From NCBI RefSeq assembly GCF_014529945.1, contig NZ_JACVFB010000004.1, positions 728,756-792,755 of the forward strand: a stretch of 64,000 nucleotides of DNA. The letters are read 5' to 3'. This document shows, one piece after another, positions 62,678-64,000 of this stretch (positions are counted from its first letter, which is position 1; each line of letters begins with the position of its first letter). The stretch comes from Chitinophaga varians. GTDB lineage: Bacteria > Bacteroidota > Bacteroidia > Chitinophagales > Chitinophagaceae. Under the pieces are notes generated by a model. It saw nothing but the letters and a program-made list of their open reading frames with translations, made no database searches and was not told the origin of the DNA. The translations under genes were made by a program, and so were the position numbers.

Positions 62678-64000
62678 GTGGAAAAAATTGCGAGATCCAA
62701 TACGCAGGATGTCCTGGACCTGAATATGGTCCAGAAAAGCATGTTGTTTCACTATCTGAAAGAAACGCAGGCTAATCTTTATAATGTGCAGCTTTCGCTG
62801 GTGATCACCGGCGTGCTGGATGTAACCTTGTTACAACAGGCAATAGCTGCGGTACAGGCGAATAATGAAGTGTTGCGGTCTGTCTTCAGATGGGAACACA
62901 TCAGCAAGCCTGTACAGATCATCCTCAAAGAATGTCCGATAACATTTGATTATCACGATAAGTCGATGCTGCCAAACGAAGAGAAGGACGCGTTTATAGT
63001 ATCCTTCCTGTCAGAAGATATGCAGCAGCGGTTTGATATGCGGAAAGTGCCGTTGCGCCTGGCCCTTATCCAGACGGCAAGAGACTCTTTTGTTTTTGTC
63101 GTTACCCATCATCATATGTTGTACGATGGTTGGAGTACCGGCATATTCCTGAAAGAAATTTTCCAGTGTTATAAGACGCTTAGTGACGGCGGTACGCCGG
63201 TTTTCCCCGGAAAGGCGGCTTACAGGGCATTGCAGGTGCCTACGCTAACAGATGAAATACCGGAAAAATCCGCTGCTTTCTGGAAAACTTATCTGACGGA
63301 ATACGAGACATTCCCCTCATCTTTTGGAGAACCACCTCCGGCAGCTGAGATAAAGAAATGTACCCGTGCATCACACGACATCGACCTCGATGCTTTTTCA
63401 CGGAAACACGCAGTTACCAAGGCGGCGGTCATCTATACTGCTTTCGGTATCCTGTTGCAGCAATACAACAATGTCTCTGATGTAGTGTTTGGCACAGTAG
63501 TGTCCAACAGGGCGGCCCGGGTAAAGGGCGGCGACCTGACCATGGGCAATTTTATCAACACGCTGCCGCTCCGGCTTCATCAAAAAACAGATGAGTCCTT
63601 ACTGGAGGCGGTGGTAGCCGTGAATAGAAGTCTGATTGAAAGAAGCAGCTTTACCGGGACTTCCTATCCGGAGATAAAACAAATGCTGCACTTCCCACCT
63701 TCGGAACAGCTGTTCGATACACTGGTGGCGATTGAAAATTATCCGCTGGAGGAAAATATCATCAATGGCAATGCCGCTTTTGAGGTCAGGCTGAATACCG
63801 TTGTGGAAAGTACCAGCATTCCGCTTGCATTGACCGTCTTCCTGAAAAACGGTGTCGCTTTTGATCTGGCTTACCGCTCCGGACTAATGCCGGATGGTAT
63901 GGCGGAGTCTATGTGCGATCACCTTTTAGGTATCATTACAGCTATTATCGACCGGCCGGAGGAAAAAACGGAGACATTCAGTTTATTGTCTGCTACAGAA
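62678..64000 (+). CDS. Second NRPS, N-terminal condensation domain (runs off the window)
   Basis: The GTG at 62678 opens a frame of 441 codons without stop up to the right edge. It starts VEKIARSNTQDVLDLNMVQKSMLFHYL and contains the C-domain catalytic motif THHHMLYDGWS (H145, H146, D150, G151), followed by FGTVVSNRAARV and TMGNFINTLPLRL. This is a condensation domain. Coming after an enzyme that ends in an epimerisation domain, it should take a D-configured donor, so a DCL-type subclass is expected. The rest of the synthetase, including any Dap-activating A domain, lies outside the window. Confidence 0.9.
   Translation, partial: MEKIARSNTQDVLDLNMVQKSMLFHYLKETQANLYNVQLSLVITGVLDVTLLQQAIAAVQANNEVLRSVFRWEHISKPVQIILKECPITFDYHDKSMLPNEEKDAFIVSFLSEDMQQRFDMRKVPLRLALIQTARDSFVFVVTHHHMLYDGWSTGIFLKEIFQCYKTLSDGGTPVFPGKAAYRALQVPTLTDEIPEKSAAFWKTYLTEYETFPSSFGEPPPAAEIKKCTRASHDIDLDAFSRKHAVTKAAVIYTAFGILLQQYNNVSDVVFGTVVSNRAARVKGGDLTMGNFINTLPLRLHQKTDESLLEAVVAVNRSLIERSSFTGTSYPEIKQMLHFPPSEQLFDTLVAIENYPLEENIINGNAAFEVRLNTVVESTSIPLALTVFLKNGVAFDLAYRSGLMPDGMAESMCDHLLGIITAIIDRPEEKTETFSLLSATE

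Overview
The window looks like the chromosome of a Bacteroidota bacterium, most likely Chitinophaga or a close relative. It has a SusD-type lipoprotein, a type IX secretion sorting domain, several lipobox and Tat leaders, few Shine-Dalgarno sites, one promoter fitting the TTG-N20-TAnnTTTG pattern, and a LoaP/UpxY-type NusG paralog. No rRNA, tRNA, CRISPR array or insertion sequence was found.

Positions 1-39 kb are mostly carbohydrate catabolism. A plus-strand run (1-8378) holds the end of a SusD protein, a beta-helix polysaccharide-active protein, a class III aminotransferase, a galactonate-dehydratase-like enzyme, an SDR, a ceramidase-like hydrolase and a sodium/solute symporter. A minus-strand run (13710-8388) holds an unusual Nramp-family protein, a PQQ-type sugar dehydrogenase fused to cytochrome c, a Gfo/Idh/MocA oxidoreductase lipoprotein and a LacI regulator. 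Two near-identical CG-centred palindromes, one before this run (13812) and one before the Tat-exported oxidoreductase pair (15302), are candidate LacI operators. A third run (17945-24811) has a sugar MFS permease, nagA, a nagB-like gene, an epimerase, a DHDPS-family aldolase and an M20 amidohydrolase. It is interrupted by a 121-bp tandem repeat that supplies the end of nagA. Then come an ABC-F protein, two sensor kinases (one with two kinase cores), an MFS transporter, a pyrophosphatase homolog lacking two metal-binding aspartates, a YetF/DUF421 protein, a CheY-like regulator, a sorbosone-dehydrogenase-like lipoprotein and a secreted GH8 enzyme.

From about 39.2 kb to the right edge lies what I read as one biosynthetic locus. 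It has a NusG paralog, a membrane GT2, a minus-strand operon of four glycosyltransferases with a free-standing condensation domain, a LuxR-type response regulator, and a plus-strand NRPS operon. The NRPS operon encodes a class C beta-lactamase-fold peptidase fused to a cyclic-peptide-type ABC exporter, a type II thioesterase, a FAAL-PCP-C-A-PCP-E synthetase whose A-domain code reads as asparagine, SbnA and SbnB for L-2,3-diaminopropionate, a MacB-like permease, and a second NRPS that runs off the window. This matches the N-acyl-D-asparagine prodrug logic of colibactin, zwittermicin and xenocoumacin.

The most interesting further signal is a 12-base element, TAGCGATAGCTA or close to it. It occurs four times, each upstream of a transcription unit in this locus and each in the same orientation as the gene that follows: before the NusG paralog, the GT2, the glycosyltransferase operon and the NRPS operon. 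It resembles the RfaH ops element and could form a TAGC/GCTA hairpin. I propose that the NusG paralog recognises it and co-ordinates the locus by processive antitermination.
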